A stretch of 64,000 bases of DNA, taken from assembly GCF_002222635.1 (NCBI RefSeq), contig NZ_CP022415.1, positions 930,001-994,000 on the forward strand, in the 5' to 3' direction. Origin of the DNA: Pseudosulfitobacter pseudonitzschiae (GTDB lineage Bacteria > Pseudomonadota > Alphaproteobacteria > Rhodobacterales > Rhodobacteraceae). The position numbers and the translations under genes were made by a program. The notes below the pieces were generated by a model. It saw only the letters and a list, made by a program, of their open reading frames with translations. It was not told where the DNA came from and ran no database searches. How positions within the stretch are numbered: the stretch's first letter is position 1; each line of letters opens with the position of its first letter. Below, in pieces: positions 24,772-34,545 of the stretch.

Positions 24772-26246
24772 CCTTTGACATAGGCGGTCAACGCCGCCAC
24801 GGCCCCGTCCTGCCAGACCATTCCCAGCCAGCGCCCAAAGGGCTGCGCAAAGGCAGGCGTGTCGGCAAGATCACCGTAAAACTGGCGCTGCGCCAACCAC
24901 GCGGCGGGGTCGTCTCGTGCGGCCTTGGCAGCGGTTTGCAGGGCGGTCCAATGCGGATCGTTGGGCGCAATTTCGGTGCCATCTTCGCGGGTGCCCTCGC
25001 ACATGCGCGCCCACAATGCTTCGGCCAGCGCCAGCCCTTCTACCGGCGTGCCAGTGGTCAACCCGTCTCGCAGGACCGGAAGCAAAAATCCGGTGTGTCG
25101 CGACGATCCGTCAAAGGCGACGCGGCGGGTGGTGTCGACAATCGCGGTGTTGGCAAAACGTTCGGAAATCAGCGCGGCGTAGTTGACAGGCGTCATGCCC
25201 GGAACAGCATGGACGTGCGGTGCAATCTCCTCATGCTCGACACGGGCAAAGAAACCCGCGATGGCAGGGTGTGCCATACAGTCCGAAATGGTCGGCACTG
25301 ACAGGATTTCACCCGCATTTGCCAGCAGTTGGTGGCCCGCGTTCAACATGCGAATTTTCATCGCTTCATAGACGTGTACCTGATCCGAAAAGGTTGCTCC
25401 TGCGCGGTCCCAGTCGGGACGACCTGCGCAAAAATCATCTTCGATCACCCATTGGCGAAAGTTCTCGTGGGTCACGGGGGCCGCGTCGTCGATACCTTGG
25501 GCGCGGGCCAGTGCCAGTTCGGCAGGGCCGGTGGCGGGCACGATGCAATCGACCATCGTGTTGGGAAAGCTGGCATTTTCGTCGATCCAGTCGGCCAGCG
25601 CCGGATCACCAAGCCGCGCCAGCGACACCACGGTTTGCCGCAGGATCGCGCCATTGCCTTGCAGGTTGTCACAGCTTTGTCCCGTAAACGGACCGGTGCC
25701 CGCATCGCGGCGCAGGCGCAGGGCCGCGATCATCGCGCCAAAGGCGGTGCGGGGCGTGTCAGGATAGGCGGCGTCATGCTGCATGTCGGAATGGGCCGCA
25801 TCAAAGCCCCCCGTGACCGGATCAATGTAATAACCGCCCTCGGTCACAGTCAGCGCAACGATACGGATCGCGGGATTGGCCATTTGGGCGATCAGTGCGG
25901 CGTTGTCATCCTCGATGGGCAGATAGCCGATCATTGGCCCCACGACTTCGGCAGAGACACCCGATGGGTCCAGTTCGATCAGCGTGGTCAGGCAATCCTG
26001 CGCCAGCAGCCTGTCGCGCTGGGGGGCGTCGGCCTTGCGCACGCTGGCACCGATGATGGCCCAGTCGTGGGCCAGCCCGTCCTGCATCAGACGGTGCAGA
26101 TACCACGCCTGATGCGCACGGTGAAAGTTGCCCAGCCCGATGTGTACGATCCCCGGCGTCAAATTTGCACGGTCGTAGGTAGGGACCGAGACAACCCCCG
26201 GCAGATCGGCCAGTGTTGCATCACGCAACGGCGTCAGTTCATCCAT
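24768..26246 (-). CDS. mtlK: Mannitol 2-dehydrogenase (polyol dehydrogenase)
   Basis: 492 residues, the usual length for long-chain mannitol dehydrogenases. The NAD-binding start is GIVHIGLGNFHRAHQAWYLH. The substrate domain carries KIRMLNAGHQLLANAGEILS, with the Lys and the NxxH motif used in catalysis by this family. It oxidises D-mannitol (and often D-arabitol) to the 2-keto sugar. Last gene of the smo operon; its start lies 13 bp inside smoS, as in the R. sphaeroides mtlK order. Confidence 0.93.
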   Translation of the reverse strand: MDELTPLRDATLADLPGVVSVPTYDRANLTPGIVHIGLGNFHRAHQAWYLHRLMQDGLAHDWAIIGASVRKADAPQRDRLLAQDCLTTLIELDPSGVSAEVVGPMIGYLPIEDDNAALIAQMANPAIRIVALTVTEGGYYIDPVTGGFDAAHSDMQHDAAYPDTPRTAFGAMIAALRLRRDAGTGPFTGQSCDNLQGNGAILRQTVVSLARLGDPALADWIDENASFPNTMVDCIVPATGPAELALARAQGIDDAAPVTHENFRQWVIEDDFCAGRPDWDRAGATFSDQVHVYEAMKIRMLNAGHQLLANAGEILSVPTISDCMAHPAIAGFFARVEHEEIAPHVHAVPGMTPVNYAALISERFANTAIVDTTRRVAFDGSSRHTGFLLPVLRDGLTTGTPVEGLALAEALWARMCEGTREDGTEIAPNDPHWTALQTAAKAARDDPAAWLAQRQFYGDLADTPAFAQPFGRWLGMVWQDGAVAALTAYVKG

Positions 26247-27007
26247 TGGCCACCGTCAACGTTGTAGGTCTGCGCGAGGATGTAATCGGCGTCGGAACTG
26301 GCCAGAAACACGGCCATGCCTGTCAGATCGGCGGCGGTGCCCATGCGACCGTGCGGCACGGCGGCGCCCACTTCACGTTTTTTCTGGCCCGGTGCTTTGC
26401 CCTCGTATTTGGCAAAGAACGCATCGACCCCGTCCCAATGTTCGCCGTCCACCACGCCGGGGGCGATGGCGTTGACGTTGATACCGTGTTCGATCAGGTT
26501 CAATGCTGCCGATTGGGTCAGGCTGATGACCGCCGCTTTGGTGGCGCAGTAGACCGCCACCAGCGGTTCGCCGCGGCGTCCTGCCTGACTGGCCATGTTG
26601 ATGATTTTGCCACCGCCGCCACGCGCGATCATGTGCTTCGCCACGGCTTGCAGCGTGAACAGGGTGCCTGCGACGTTGATGTCGAAAGTGCGGGCAAAAT
26701 CGGCGCGGGTGATTTCGGTGACGGGGGCGGCGCTGAAGATGGCCGCGTTGTTGATCAGGATGTCGATCTGGCCCAGCGTTGCGGTGGTTTCGGCCACAGC
26801 ACTGTCGATGCTGGCCTGATCGGTCACGTCCATATGCACAGCAATCGCCGCTGCGCCGATGTCGGCGGCGGCACGGCGCGCGCGGTCGATGTCGATGTCC
26901 GCAATCGCTACACGCGCGCCTTCGGCCACATAGGCCTGCGCAAAGGCAAGGCCGATGCCACGCGCTGCGCCCGTAATCAGGGCGCATTTTCCGTTTAGTC
27001 TGGTCAT
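26234..27007 (-). CDS. smoS: Sorbitol/galactitol dehydrogenase, SDR family
   Basis: 257 residues. The Rossmann motif [18 protein letters not shown], the catalytic Ser in [10 protein letters not shown] and Tyr-x-x-x-Lys in [11 protein letters not shown] are all present; [20 protein letters not shown] is characteristic of the R. sphaeroides SmoS-type polyol dehydrogenase. It oxidises sorbitol to fructose, and probably galactitol or L-iditol. It overlaps smoK by 4 bp (ATGA) and mtlK by 13 bp. Confidence 0.92.
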   Translation of the reverse strand: MTRLNGKCALITGAARGIGLAFAQAYVAEGARVAIADIDIDRARRAAADIGAAAIAVHMDVTDQASIDSAVAETTATLGQIDILINNAAIFSAAPVTEITRADFARTFDINVAGTLFTLQAVAKHMIARGGGGKIINMASQAGRRGEPLVAVYCATKAAVISLTQSAALNLIEHGINVNAIAPGVVDGEHWDGVDAFFAKYEGKAPGQKKREVGAAVPHGRMGTAADLTGMAVFLASSDADYILAQTYNVDGGQWMN

Positions 27008-28008
27008 TGGATACGAAGGCCCTTGTCGTCAAAACGGTGGATTTGGTCCGCGCGCGGGGTCAGATGGATCGTATCCCCGTGGCGCAGGTTCACTTCGCCC
27101 GCCACGCGCACGGTTAGCATCTCGGCCAGTCCGGTGTCGTGGACGTGAAAGAATGTGTCCGAGCCAAGGTGTTCGGCCACGCCGACACGGCCCTGCCACA
27201 AGCCGTCCGCTTCGACCACGTCGATATGTTCGGGGCGCACGCCGATGGTCCGGGCGTCGTGTTTGGCGGCCTCTGGCCCGTCGATCAGGTTCATCTTGGG
27301 CGATCCGATAAAGCCCGCGACAAAGACATTGCGTGGCGTGCGGTACAGATCCAGCGGGCTGCCAACCTGTTCGATATGTCCGGCACGCAGCACCACGATC
27401 TTGTCGGCCATGGTCATCGCTTCGACCTGATCGTGTGTAACATAGATCATCGTGGTCTCAAGACGCTTGTGCAGTTCGGAGATTTCCAACCGCATGCCGA
27501 CCCGCAGGGCGGCATCAAGGTTCGATAGCGGCTCGTCAAACAGGAAGGCCGCAGGTTCGCGCACGATGGCACGGCCAATGGCAACCCGCTGACGCTGGCC
27601 GCCCGACAACTGGCCGGGACGGCGGTCAAGGTAGTCGGTCAGGTTCAGCGCCGTGGCTGCCTGTTCAATGCGGCGGTCCTGTTCGGCCTTGTCGACGCCC
27701 GCCATGCGCATGGGAAATGCGATGTTCTTGCGCACCGACATATGCGGATAAAGCGCATAGGACTGGAACACCATCGCCAGCCCGCGTTTGGCCGGCGAGA
27801 TCGCGGTGGCATCGTCCCCGTCGATCAGGATGGTGCCCGATGTGATATCCTCAAGCCCTGCGATCAGTCGCAGCAGCGTTGACTTGCCGCAGCCCGACGG
27901 GCCGACAAAGACGGTAAATTCGCCGTCCTCGATGGTCAGGTCCAGCGGCGGAATGACCTGCACGTCGCCGAATTTCTTGGTGACCTGTTGAAGCGTGATC
28001 TGTCCCAT
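27004..28008 (-). CDS. smoK: Polyol ABC importer ATP-binding protein
   Basis: 334 residues from ATG 28008. The open frame extends further upstream only as a shadow of smoG. Walker [18 protein letters not shown], signature [15 protein letters not shown], Walker [13 protein letters not shown] and the MalK-like C-terminal domain (GVRPEHI) identify a CUT1 sugar/polyol ATPase. It lies 11 bp after smoG. Energises uptake of sorbitol and mannitol with SmoEFG. Confidence 0.92.
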   Translation of the reverse strand: MGQITLQQVTKKFGDVQVIPPLDLTIEDGEFTVFVGPSGCGKSTLLRLIAGLEDITSGTILIDGDDATAISPAKRGLAMVFQSYALYPHMSVRKNIAFPMRMAGVDKAEQDRRIEQAATALNLTDYLDRRPGQLSGGQRQRVAIGRAIVREPAAFLFDEPLSNLDAALRVGMRLEISELHKRLETTMIYVTHDQVEAMTMADKIVVLRAGHIEQVGSPLDLYRTPRNVFVAGFIGSPKMNLIDGPEAAKHDARTIGVRPEHIDVVEADGLWQGRVGVAEHLGSDTFFHVHDTGLAEMLTVRVAGEVNLRHGDTIHLTPRADQIHRFDDKGLRIQ

Positions 28009-28019
28009 TGTTCTTTTCC

Positions 28020-28850
28020 TTATTTCACAGCGCCAAAGGTCAGGCCGCGCACCAGTTGTTTCTGGCTGAACCAGCCCAAAATCAGGATCGGTGCGATGGC
28101 CATTGTCGACGCGGCAGAGAGCTTGGCGTAAAATAGCCCCTCGGGGCTGGAGTAGCTGGCGATGAACGCGGTCAGCGGTGCGGCGTTGGCGGCGGTCAGG
28201 TTCAGCGTCCAAAACGCTTCGTTCCACGCCAGAATGATGTTCAGCAGCACGGTGGATGCGATGCCGGGGATGGCCATCGGCGTCAGTACATAGAGGATTT
28301 CCTCTTTCAGCGAGGCCCCGTCCATCCTTGCCGCTTCCAGAATTTCGCCGGGAATTTCGCGGAAATATGTGTACAGCATCCAGATGATGATCGGCAGGTT
28401 GATCAGCATCAATACAATCGTCAGGCCGACACGGCTGTCCAGCAGGCCCATCTTGATGAAAATCAGATAGATCGGGTACAAAACGCCCACCGCTGGCAGC
28501 ATCTTGGTCGACAGCATCCACAACAGGATGTCCTTGGTGCGCGCCGATGGCACAAAGGCCATCGACCACGCCGCAGGCACCGCCACAAGGATGCCCAGAA
28601 AGGTCGAACCGCCCGCGATAATGACCGAGTTCCACAGGAACCGCATGTAATCCGAGCGTTCCTGCACCACGCGGTAGTTGTCCAGCGTCCAGTCAAAGAA
28701 CAGGAACACCGGCGGATCGGCGATGGCCGTCGCTTCGGTTTTGAAGCTGGTCAGGATGGTCCACAGGATCGGAAAGAAGATCAGAAGACCCACCGCCCAT
28801 GCGGCGACGGTGTTGATGAGCTTGCGTTGGTTGGTGACGTTGCGTGCCAT
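28020..28850 (-). CDS. smoG: Polyol ABC importer permease SmoG
   Basis: 276 residues, about six membrane segments. The EAA loop is [20 protein letters not shown] followed by LTPMAIPGI, typical of CUT1 (MalG-like) permeases. The end [16 protein letters not shown] matches the MalG-type C terminus (QRYFVRGLTAGAVK-like). It is 8 bp from smoF and 11 bp from smoK. Confidence 0.92.
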   Translation of the reverse strand: MARNVTNQRKLINTVAAWAVGLLIFFPILWTILTSFKTEATAIADPPVFLFFDWTLDNYRVVQERSDYMRFLWNSVIIAGGSTFLGILVAVPAAWSMAFVPSARTKDILLWMLSTKMLPAVGVLYPIYLIFIKMGLLDSRVGLTIVLMLINLPIIIWMLYTYFREIPGEILEAARMDGASLKEEILYVLTPMAIPGIASTVLLNIILAWNEAFWTLNLTAANAAPLTAFIASYSSPEGLFYAKLSAASTMAIAPILILGWFSQKQLVRGLTFGAVK

Positions 28851-28858
28851 GATCTACC

Positions 28859-29725
28859 TCATGCGTCCAGATTTTTGCCGACGATGCGCATCAGGAAGAT
28901 GGCGATGATATTGGCGAGAATGACGGCAAAGATGCCACCCGCCGAGCCCAGGCCGACATTCTGGCTTTCCAGCACGCGCTGGTACACCAGATAGGTCAGG
29001 GTTCTGGTGCCGAACGACCCTTGGGTGGTTACGAATATCTCGGCAAAGATCGACAGCAGGAAAATGGTTTGGATCAGCACCACCACCGTGATTGCACGGC
29101 TGAGGTGGGGCAAAGTGATATAGCCAAAGCGCGACAGGGCCGGGGCGCCGTCCATTTCGGCGGCCTCAAGCTGTTCGCTGTCCAGCGACTGGATTGCGGT
29201 CAGCAGGATCAGCGTGGCAAAGGGCAGCCACTGCCAAGCCACGATGATGATCAGCGACGTCATCGACGCCTGACTGAGCCATTCGACAGGCGTGGCGCCA
29301 AAGAATTTCCAAAGGTGGGCGAACAACCCGTTCACGGGGTCCATGAACATATTCTTCCACACCAGCGCCGACACGGTCGGCATCACAAAAAACGGGGCAA
29401 TGACCAGAATACGCACGATGCCCTGTCCCCACATCGGCTGATCCAGCAGGATCGCCAGCAGAATGCCAAAGACAACCGTAATGGCCAGCACACCGCCAAC
29501 AATCACCAGCGTGGCCTGCACCGAGGGCCAAAAGGCCGAAGAGCTGAAAAAGCGCACATAGTTGTCAAAGCCGACCCAGCCCAGATCACCGCCGCGCAGG
29601 GGCAGGTATTTCTTGAACGAAAAATACAAGGTCATGCACAGTGGCACCAACATCCAGCCCAAAAGCAGGACCACGGCGGGGGCCATCATCAGACGTGCGG
29701 CGGATCGGGATGCTTTGGTGGCCAT
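28859..29725 (-). CDS. smoF: Polyol ABC importer permease SmoF
   Basis: 288 residues from ATG 29725, which has an excellent AAGGAG 6 bp upstream; an upstream ATG at 29752 lacks one. About six membrane segments. The EAA loop is LEAAEMDGAPALSRFGYITL with PHL. MalF-like CUT1 permease that forms a heterodimer with SmoG. Confidence 0.92.
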   Translation of the reverse strand: MATKASRSAARLMMAPAVVLLLGWMLVPLCMTLYFSFKKYLPLRGGDLGWVGFDNYVRFFSSSAFWPSVQATLVIVGGVLAITVVFGILLAILLDQPMWGQGIVRILVIAPFFVMPTVSALVWKNMFMDPVNGLFAHLWKFFGATPVEWLSQASMTSLIIIVAWQWLPFATLILLTAIQSLDSEQLEAAEMDGAPALSRFGYITLPHLSRAITVVVLIQTIFLLSIFAEIFVTTQGSFGTRTLTYLVYQRVLESQNVGLGSAGGIFAVILANIIAIFLMRIVGKNLDA

Positions 29726-29792
29726 CGGGTTCTCCTTGCCAGTGTGTGCCATGAGGGAGTGGCAATACGGTCAGAGGGTGGGGGCGAAGGTT

Positions 29793-29818
29793 CGGGGGAC
29801 GGTCCAGACCGTCCCCCG
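29793..29818 (-). other. Perfect 11-bp intercistronic hairpin between smoE and smoF
   Basis: Arms CGGGGGACGGT (29793-29803) and ACCGTCCCCCG (29808-29818) with a 4-nt loop lie in the 111-bp gap between the binding protein and the first permease. There is no U-tract. Such hairpins commonly stabilise the upstream binding-protein mRNA or attenuate the downstream genes, giving more receptor than permease. Confidence 0.7.
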
Positions 29819-29836
29819 AGGTCTTGGAAGGGACGT

Positions 29837-31156
29837 TTAGTAGCCTGCGGCTTCCATTTCGTCCGTGGTCAGTGCCTGCGCTTTTTCCAGCGCTTCTTCG
29901 GCGGTTTGCTGACCCGCCAGAGCGGCCGAGAATTCCTGACCCACTTGTGTGGCGATGCCTGCAAATTCGGGAATCGCAACGAACTGGACACCTGTATAGG
30001 GCACGGGGTCCACGGCAGGATTTTTCGGGTCAGCCGAGTTGATCGAATTCAGCGTCATTTCGGCAAAAGGTGCGGCAGAGGTATAGGCTTCGTTCTCGTA
30101 CAGCGAGGTGCGCGTGCCCGGAGGGACGTTTGCCCAGCCTTCGTTTTCGGCAACCAGTGCGGTGTATTCCTTGCTGGTGGCCCAAGCGACGAACTTTTTG
30201 GCCGCATCAACCGAATCCGATCCTGCGGGGATCGCCAGCGACCATGCCCAAAGCCAGTTGCCGCGTTTGCCCAAACCGTTGTCAGGTGCCAGCGCGAAAC
30301 CGACCTGATCGGCCACGGTCGAATCTTGGGGGTTGGTCACAAAGGACGCCGCCACAGTGGCGTCGATCCACATGCCGCATTTGCCCTGTTGGAACAGCGA
30401 CAGGTTTTCGTTGAACCCGTTGGTGGACGCACCCGGAGGGCCGTAGTTGTTCATCAACTCCAGATAATCGGTCAGCGTCGCGTTCCATGCGTCGGTGTCA
30501 AATTGGGGTTTCCACTCTTCATCGAACCAGCGCGCGCCGTAGGAGTTGGCCATAGCACTCAGGAACGCCATGTTCTCGCCCCAGCCGGCTTTGCCGCGCA
30601 GGCAGATGCCATAGACTTCGGCATCCTTGTCGGTCATCGCTTCGGCTGCGGCTTTGATGTCGTCCCATGTGGGCGCGTCGGGCATTTCCATGCCCGCGGC
30701 TTCCATCAGGTCTTTGCGGTACATCACCATCGAGCTTTCGCCATAGAAGGGTGCGGCGTACAATTCGCCGTCGACGGTCAGACCGCCGCGCATGGCGGGC
30801 AGAATGTCATCTGCGTCCCATTCGGCGGGCAGGTCGTTCAGGGACACCAGCCAGTCTTGCGCGCCCCAGATCGGAACCTCGTAGGTGCCGATGGTCATCA
30901 CGTCGAACTGGCCCCCGTTGGCGGCGATGTCCTGGGTCACGCGCTGGCGCAGCACGTTTTCTTCCAGTGTGACCCATTCAAGAGCAATGTCGGGGTTTTT
31001 TGCAGTGAAATCTTCGGTCAGGCCTTGCATGCGGACCATGTCGCCGTTGTTCACTGTTGCAATGGTAAGGGTTGTGGTGTGGCTGTCGGCAAATGCGCCG
31101 CCTGCCGTGGCCAGCGCAAGCGCGCTCGCCGCACAAAATGCGGTTTTGATGGTCAT
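29837..31156 (-). CDS. smoE: Periplasmic polyol-binding protein SmoE
   Basis: 439 residues from ATG 31156, preceded by GGGAGGAAACCGG. The signal peptide MTIKTAFCAASALALATAGG ends near AFA, and the mature protein begins DSHTTTLTIATVNNGDMVRM, a CUT1-type extracellular solute-binding fold. QGLTEDFTAKNPDIALEWVT and YGICLRGKAGWGENMAFLSA are further family blocks. First gene of smoEFGKS-mtlK; a perfect palindromic operator lies 74 bp upstream. Confidence 0.92.
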   Translation of the reverse strand: MTIKTAFCAASALALATAGGAFADSHTTTLTIATVNNGDMVRMQGLTEDFTAKNPDIALEWVTLEENVLRQRVTQDIAANGGQFDVMTIGTYEVPIWGAQDWLVSLNDLPAEWDADDILPAMRGGLTVDGELYAAPFYGESSMVMYRKDLMEAAGMEMPDAPTWDDIKAAAEAMTDKDAEVYGICLRGKAGWGENMAFLSAMANSYGARWFDEEWKPQFDTDAWNATLTDYLELMNNYGPPGASTNGFNENLSLFQQGKCGMWIDATVAASFVTNPQDSTVADQVGFALAPDNGLGKRGNWLWAWSLAIPAGSDSVDAAKKFVAWATSKEYTALVAENEGWANVPPGTRTSLYENEAYTSAAPFAEMTLNSINSADPKNPAVDPVPYTGVQFVAIPEFAGIATQVGQEFSAALAGQQTAEEALEKAQALTTDEMEAAGY

Positions 31157-31229
31157 CCGGTTTCCTCCCTGGTGTTTGGATGCTTGCCGCAGAGTGAAGC
31201 AAACAACTGCGCGCGGAGTCAATAAAAAC

Positions 31230-31243
31230 TTTACGCGCGTAAA
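31230..31243. promoter_or_regulatory. Palindromic operator upstream of the smo operon
   Basis: TTTACGCGCGTAAA is a perfect 14-bp palindrome with the central CG pattern of LacI-family operators. It lies between the LacI gene stop and smoE. A related copy occurs upstream of the LacI-family gene itself (32336-32349). Binding by that regulator is inferred. Confidence 0.7.
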
Positions 31244-31268
31244 CAAAATTGAGAGATGCCCAAGCGCA

Positions 31269-32297
31269 TCACGCCGAGGCGCGCATGACCAGTTTCCCCT
31301 CAAAAAGGCTTTCAATTCGAGGCTCTGTGGTGCGTCCGCCCTCGATCAAATGGAACAATGCCTCGACGCTTCGCTCGGATATTTTTTCGTAATCCTGTGC
31401 GATGGTGGTCAGCGGCGGACAGCCGAATCGCGAGAACGGATGGTCGTCGTGGCCCGCCACCCGTAGGACGCAATCCTTGGTTCGGCCTACGCGCAGGCCG
31501 CGTTCATAGCAGGCGGCCAGAAAGCCGATAGCCAGACGGTCGTTGCTGCACAATACGGTGTCGGATGTCAGCAACCCGCGGTCGATCACATCCAGCCCGC
31601 CGCGATAACCGACCTGTTCAAAGCCCCAGCCCTCGCCGTCGACGCGGATCACTTGCGGCGCAAAGCCGTTTGCCTCCATTGCCTGAATATAGCCGTTGCG
31701 CCGTTTGTTGGCGTTCGGGTTCACCGGCGGCATTTCGAAAAAACACGGGGCATCGCCGGTGCGGCAAAGGTATTCCACGCTCAGCTTGACGAATTGCAGG
31801 TTGTCCGACCCGATAAAGGCATCGCCCACACCGTCGATGTTGCTGTCGAACAGAACCGTTGGCACGTCGTCGCAAAACTTTTCGATCGCGGCGCGGTCCG
31901 ATGCGCGGCCAAGCGGGGCTAGCAACACGCCTGCCGGTTTCAACGAACGCAGGCTGTCCAGAATTTCCACTTCCAGGGCGCTGTCACCGTGAGCACTGAA
32001 CAGGGTGGGCCAAAAACCGGCCTGCATGCACCGCTGTTCGATATTGCGCGCAATCTCGGCAAAGAACGGATCAGCCAGATAGGGCACCACGATCCCGATA
32101 TTCTTGGTCAGGCGGCGGTTCTGGTTTACCGCGAAAATGTTGGGTCGATAATCGTATTGTTCCAGCGCCTTTTCGATGCGGGTGCGTGTCTTGGGGCGCA
32201 CGCTGGCCGGATCGTTGAAATATTTCGACACCGTGGGGCGTGAAATGCCACTGACGCGGGCGAACTGCTCCATATTGCGGATTTTGCTGTTGTCCAT
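31269..32297 (-). CDS. LacI family repressor of the polyol operon
   Basis: 342 residues from ATG 32297. The HTH MEQFARVSGISRPTVSKYFN lies at the N terminus, followed by the hinge and periplasmic-binding-like domain (NIGIVVPYLADPFFAEIARN). C-terminal DCVLRVAGHDDHPFSRFGCP resembles the family effector domain. It stands directly upstream of smoE on the same strand and so could be co-regulated with it. The 14-bp palindromes on both sides fit auto- and operon control by sorbitol or mannitol. Starts further upstream are excluded by the position of the HTH. Confidence 0.88.
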   Translation of the reverse strand: MDNSKIRNMEQFARVSGISRPTVSKYFNDPASVRPKTRTRIEKALEQYDYRPNIFAVNQNRRLTKNIGIVVPYLADPFFAEIARNIEQRCMQAGFWPTLFSAHGDSALEVEILDSLRSLKPAGVLLAPLGRASDRAAIEKFCDDVPTVLFDSNIDGVGDAFIGSDNLQFVKLSVEYLCRTGDAPCFFEMPPVNPNANKRRNGYIQAMEANGFAPQVIRVDGEGWGFEQVGYRGGLDVIDRGLLTSDTVLCSNDRLAIGFLAACYERGLRVGRTKDCVLRVAGHDDHPFSRFGCPPLTTIAQDYEKISERSVEALFHLIEGGRTTEPRIESLFEGKLVMRASA

Positions 32298-32335
32298 GCA
32301 CTGGGCTCCTGGGTCAGTGGTGCGGTTGCCCGAAA

Positions 32336-32349
32336 TTATCGCGCGTAAA
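32336..32349. promoter_or_regulatory. Second LacI-type operator-like site
   Basis: TTATCGCGCGTAAA matches the palindrome upstream of smoE at 12 of 14 positions and lies 38 bp before the regulator's start. A further partial copy, TTTACACGAAAC, follows at about 32359. Suggests autoregulation. Confidence 0.5.
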
Positions 32350-32549
32350 GCGGATTTCTTTACACGAAACTTAAACGCGCGCGGGGGCACAGGGCAAGGG
32401 CAGGTGGGGAAATCATCGCGCCTGTGGTCCGATTTTACCCTGATCGCGGCCAGATATCGCAGCGTCACGCAGCCTTGAGGGCCTTTGCCCGTCTGGACAC
32501 TGCCGCCGCGATCAAGGCACCATGCGCCCGCTGGCAAGAGGAGCTTTGC

Positions 32550-33389
32550 ATGACCGATCCGTTAACTTCGACCTTTTTCGCCGTCTCGGTGGCGGATGGC
32601 GTGGCCCATATCGAAATGGACAACGCGGCCAAGGCCAACAGCATGACGCCCGCCTTTTGGGACGACCTGCCACGCATTGCCGCTGCACTGGACACCGATC
32701 CGGGCGTACGCTGTGTGGTGATCTCGGGGCGGGGCAAACACTTTACCGCAGGGATGGATCTGGCGGCGTTTCAGGGCATCATGGAACTGACAGGACAGGA
32801 ACCGGGGCGTGCGGCCTATGCAATGCGCAAGCTGGTGCTGAAACTACAAGCGTCTTTGAGTGCGCCGGAAGAGATGCGCGTCCCGGTGATTGCCGCAATC
32901 CACGGGGCATGCTTGGGCGGTGGTATTGATCTGATCACCGCTTGCGATGTGCGTCTGTGTACCGGCGATACGTCCTTTGGCATCGAAGAAATCAACATCG
33001 GGATGGCCGCAGACGTGGGCACGCTGCAACGTATGCCCAAGCTGATGGCCCCCGGTGTGGTGCGCGAACTGGCCTACACCGGACGGCGGTTCTCGGCGGA
33101 CGAGGCCAAGGGCTGGGGCATCGTCAATGCCATCCACGCCGACCGTGATGCGGTGATTGCTGCCGCACTGGACATGGCGCAGCTGATTGCAGCGCGGTCG
33201 CCGTTGGCTGTGGCCGGTATCAAACAGGCGGTGACCTATGCTCGCGACCATTCGGTAACCGACGGGTTGGACCAGATCGCCACATGGAACGCAGGCATGT
33301 TGCGCCCCGATGATCTGACCCGCGCAATGGGCGCCAAGATGAAACAGCAGCAGGCTTTGTTCGATGACCTGCTGGCAGACGCAGGATAG
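32550..33389 (+). CDS. Crotonase family: delta3,5-delta2,4-dienoyl-CoA isomerase type
   Basis: 279 residues from ATG 32550 with AAGAGGAG upstream. Oxyanion-hole blocks are HFTAGMDL and GACLGGGIDL. The three acidic residues of the mammalian ECH1 isomerase are all found: Asp127 (GGGIDLITACD), Glu147 (FGIEEINIG) and Asp155 in MAADVGTLQR, the last an ECH1 hallmark. It should shift double bonds in dienoyl-CoA during breakdown of unsaturated acids. It begins an operon with an iron alcohol dehydrogenase (4 bp later) and a thioesterase. Confidence 0.85.
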   Translation: MTDPLTSTFFAVSVADGVAHIEMDNAAKANSMTPAFWDDLPRIAAALDTDPGVRCVVISGRGKHFTAGMDLAAFQGIMELTGQEPGRAAYAMRKLVLKLQASLSAPEEMRVPVIAAIHGACLGGGIDLITACDVRLCTGDTSFGIEEINIGMAADVGTLQRMPKLMAPGVVRELAYTGRRFSADEAKGWGIVNAIHADRDAVIAAALDMAQLIAARSPLAVAGIKQAVTYARDHSVTDGLDQIATWNAGMLRPDDLTRAMGAKMKQQQALFDDLLADAG

Positions 33390-33393
33390 ACCA

Positions 33394-34545
33394 ATGACAC
33401 CATTCACATTCAACACCACCCCCAGCATCCGCATGGGCGATGGGCTGCTGGAGCAACTGGGCGACATGGCCCGCGCTACCTGTGGGGCAAGTGTTCTTTT
33501 GGTCACCGATCCGGGCATGATGGCCACTGGCATTGTCGATCGCGCACTGGCCTCGCTAAAGACGGCTGGCGTGACCGTGACCGTGTTTGCGGATGTCAAA
33601 GCCGACCCGCCCGAGGTGGTGATTTTGCAGGCCACCGAGGCAGCCAAGGGTATGAACGGTGTGATCGGGCTTGGCGGTGGATCGTCGATCGACGTGGCCA
33701 AGCTGGCCGCCCTTCTGGCCTGTTCGGGCGAGACGCTGGCCGATTGCTATGGTGTCGGCATGGCCAAGGGGCCGCGTCTGCCGTTGATTGCGGTGCCGAC
33801 CACCTCGGGCACCGGATCGGAAGTCACCCCGATCAGCATCGTGACCACAGGCGCCTCTGAAAAGATGGGCGTCGTCAGCCCGCTGATCATCCCCGATGTG
33901 GCCCTGCTGGACCCCGAACTGACCCGCGACCTGCCTGCCCATGTGACAGCCGCCACCGGCATCGACGCGATGGTGCACGCCATTGAAAGCTATGCCAGTG
34001 CGTCCCCGAACAACAACCCCGTCAGTCGCGCGCTGGCGGTCGAGGCGCTGCGCCTGATGGGCGGGGCGCTGGAGCGCGCGGTGAAAGAGCCGCACGACAT
34101 GGCCGCACGTGGCGACATGCTGCTGGGGTCGCTGCTGGCGGGGCAGGCTTTTGCCAACAGCCCGGTGGCGGCGGTGCACGCGCTGGCCTATCCCATCGGT
34201 GGCCATTTCAAGGTGCCGCACGGGCTGTCTAACGCGCTTGTGCTGCCGCATGTGCTGCGCTTCAACGCGGTGACGGCGCCCACGCTCTATGCCGAGCTGG
34301 CGGGCATTACCTTTCCCGATCTGGCGGGACTTGAGGGGCAGGCGGCGGCGACTGCCTTTGCCGATGCGCTGCAAGACCTGTCCACCCGCTGCGGTCTGCA
34401 AAAGGGCCTGCGTGACGTGGGTATCGGGCAGGATGACCTGCCGATGCTTGCCCGCGACGCGATGAATCAGACCCGCCTGCTGGTCAACAATCCGCGCCCG
34501 CTGGACGAGGCAGACGCCCAAGCCATCTACGAGGCCGCATGGTGA
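33394..34545 (+). CDS. Iron-containing alcohol dehydrogenase
   Basis: 383 residues of the group III (Fe-dependent) ADH family. GLGGGSSIDVAKLAAL binds NAD(P). VPTTSGTGSEVTPISIV is the family pattern, and the metal ligands lie in GIDAMVHAIESY, AVHALAYPIGGHFKVPHG and its His residues. It probably reduces or oxidises a short aldehyde/alcohol or hydroxyacid; the substrate is unknown. 4 bp after the isomerase gene and overlapping the thioesterase start by 7 bp. Confidence 0.9.
   Translation: MTPFTFNTTPSIRMGDGLLEQLGDMARATCGASVLLVTDPGMMATGIVDRALASLKTAGVTVTVFADVKADPPEVVILQATEAAKGMNGVIGLGGGSSIDVAKLAALLACSGETLADCYGVGMAKGPRLPLIAVPTTSGTGSEVTPISIVTTGASEKMGVVSPLIIPDVALLDPELTRDLPAHVTAATGIDAMVHAIESYASASPNNNPVSRALAVEALRLMGGALERAVKEPHDMAARGDMLLGSLLAGQAFANSPVAAVHALAYPIGGHFKVPHGLSNALVLPHVLRFNAVTAPTLYAELAGITFPDLAGLEGQAAATAFADALQDLSTRCGLQKGLRDVGIGQDDLPMLARDAMNQTRLLVNNPRPLDEADAQAIYEAAW

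Noticed and set aside
29021-31225. 734-codon plus-strand open frame across smoF and smoE
   Set aside because: Antisense shadow of two well-supported genes. It is rich in His, Arg and Gln as expected for such shadows.
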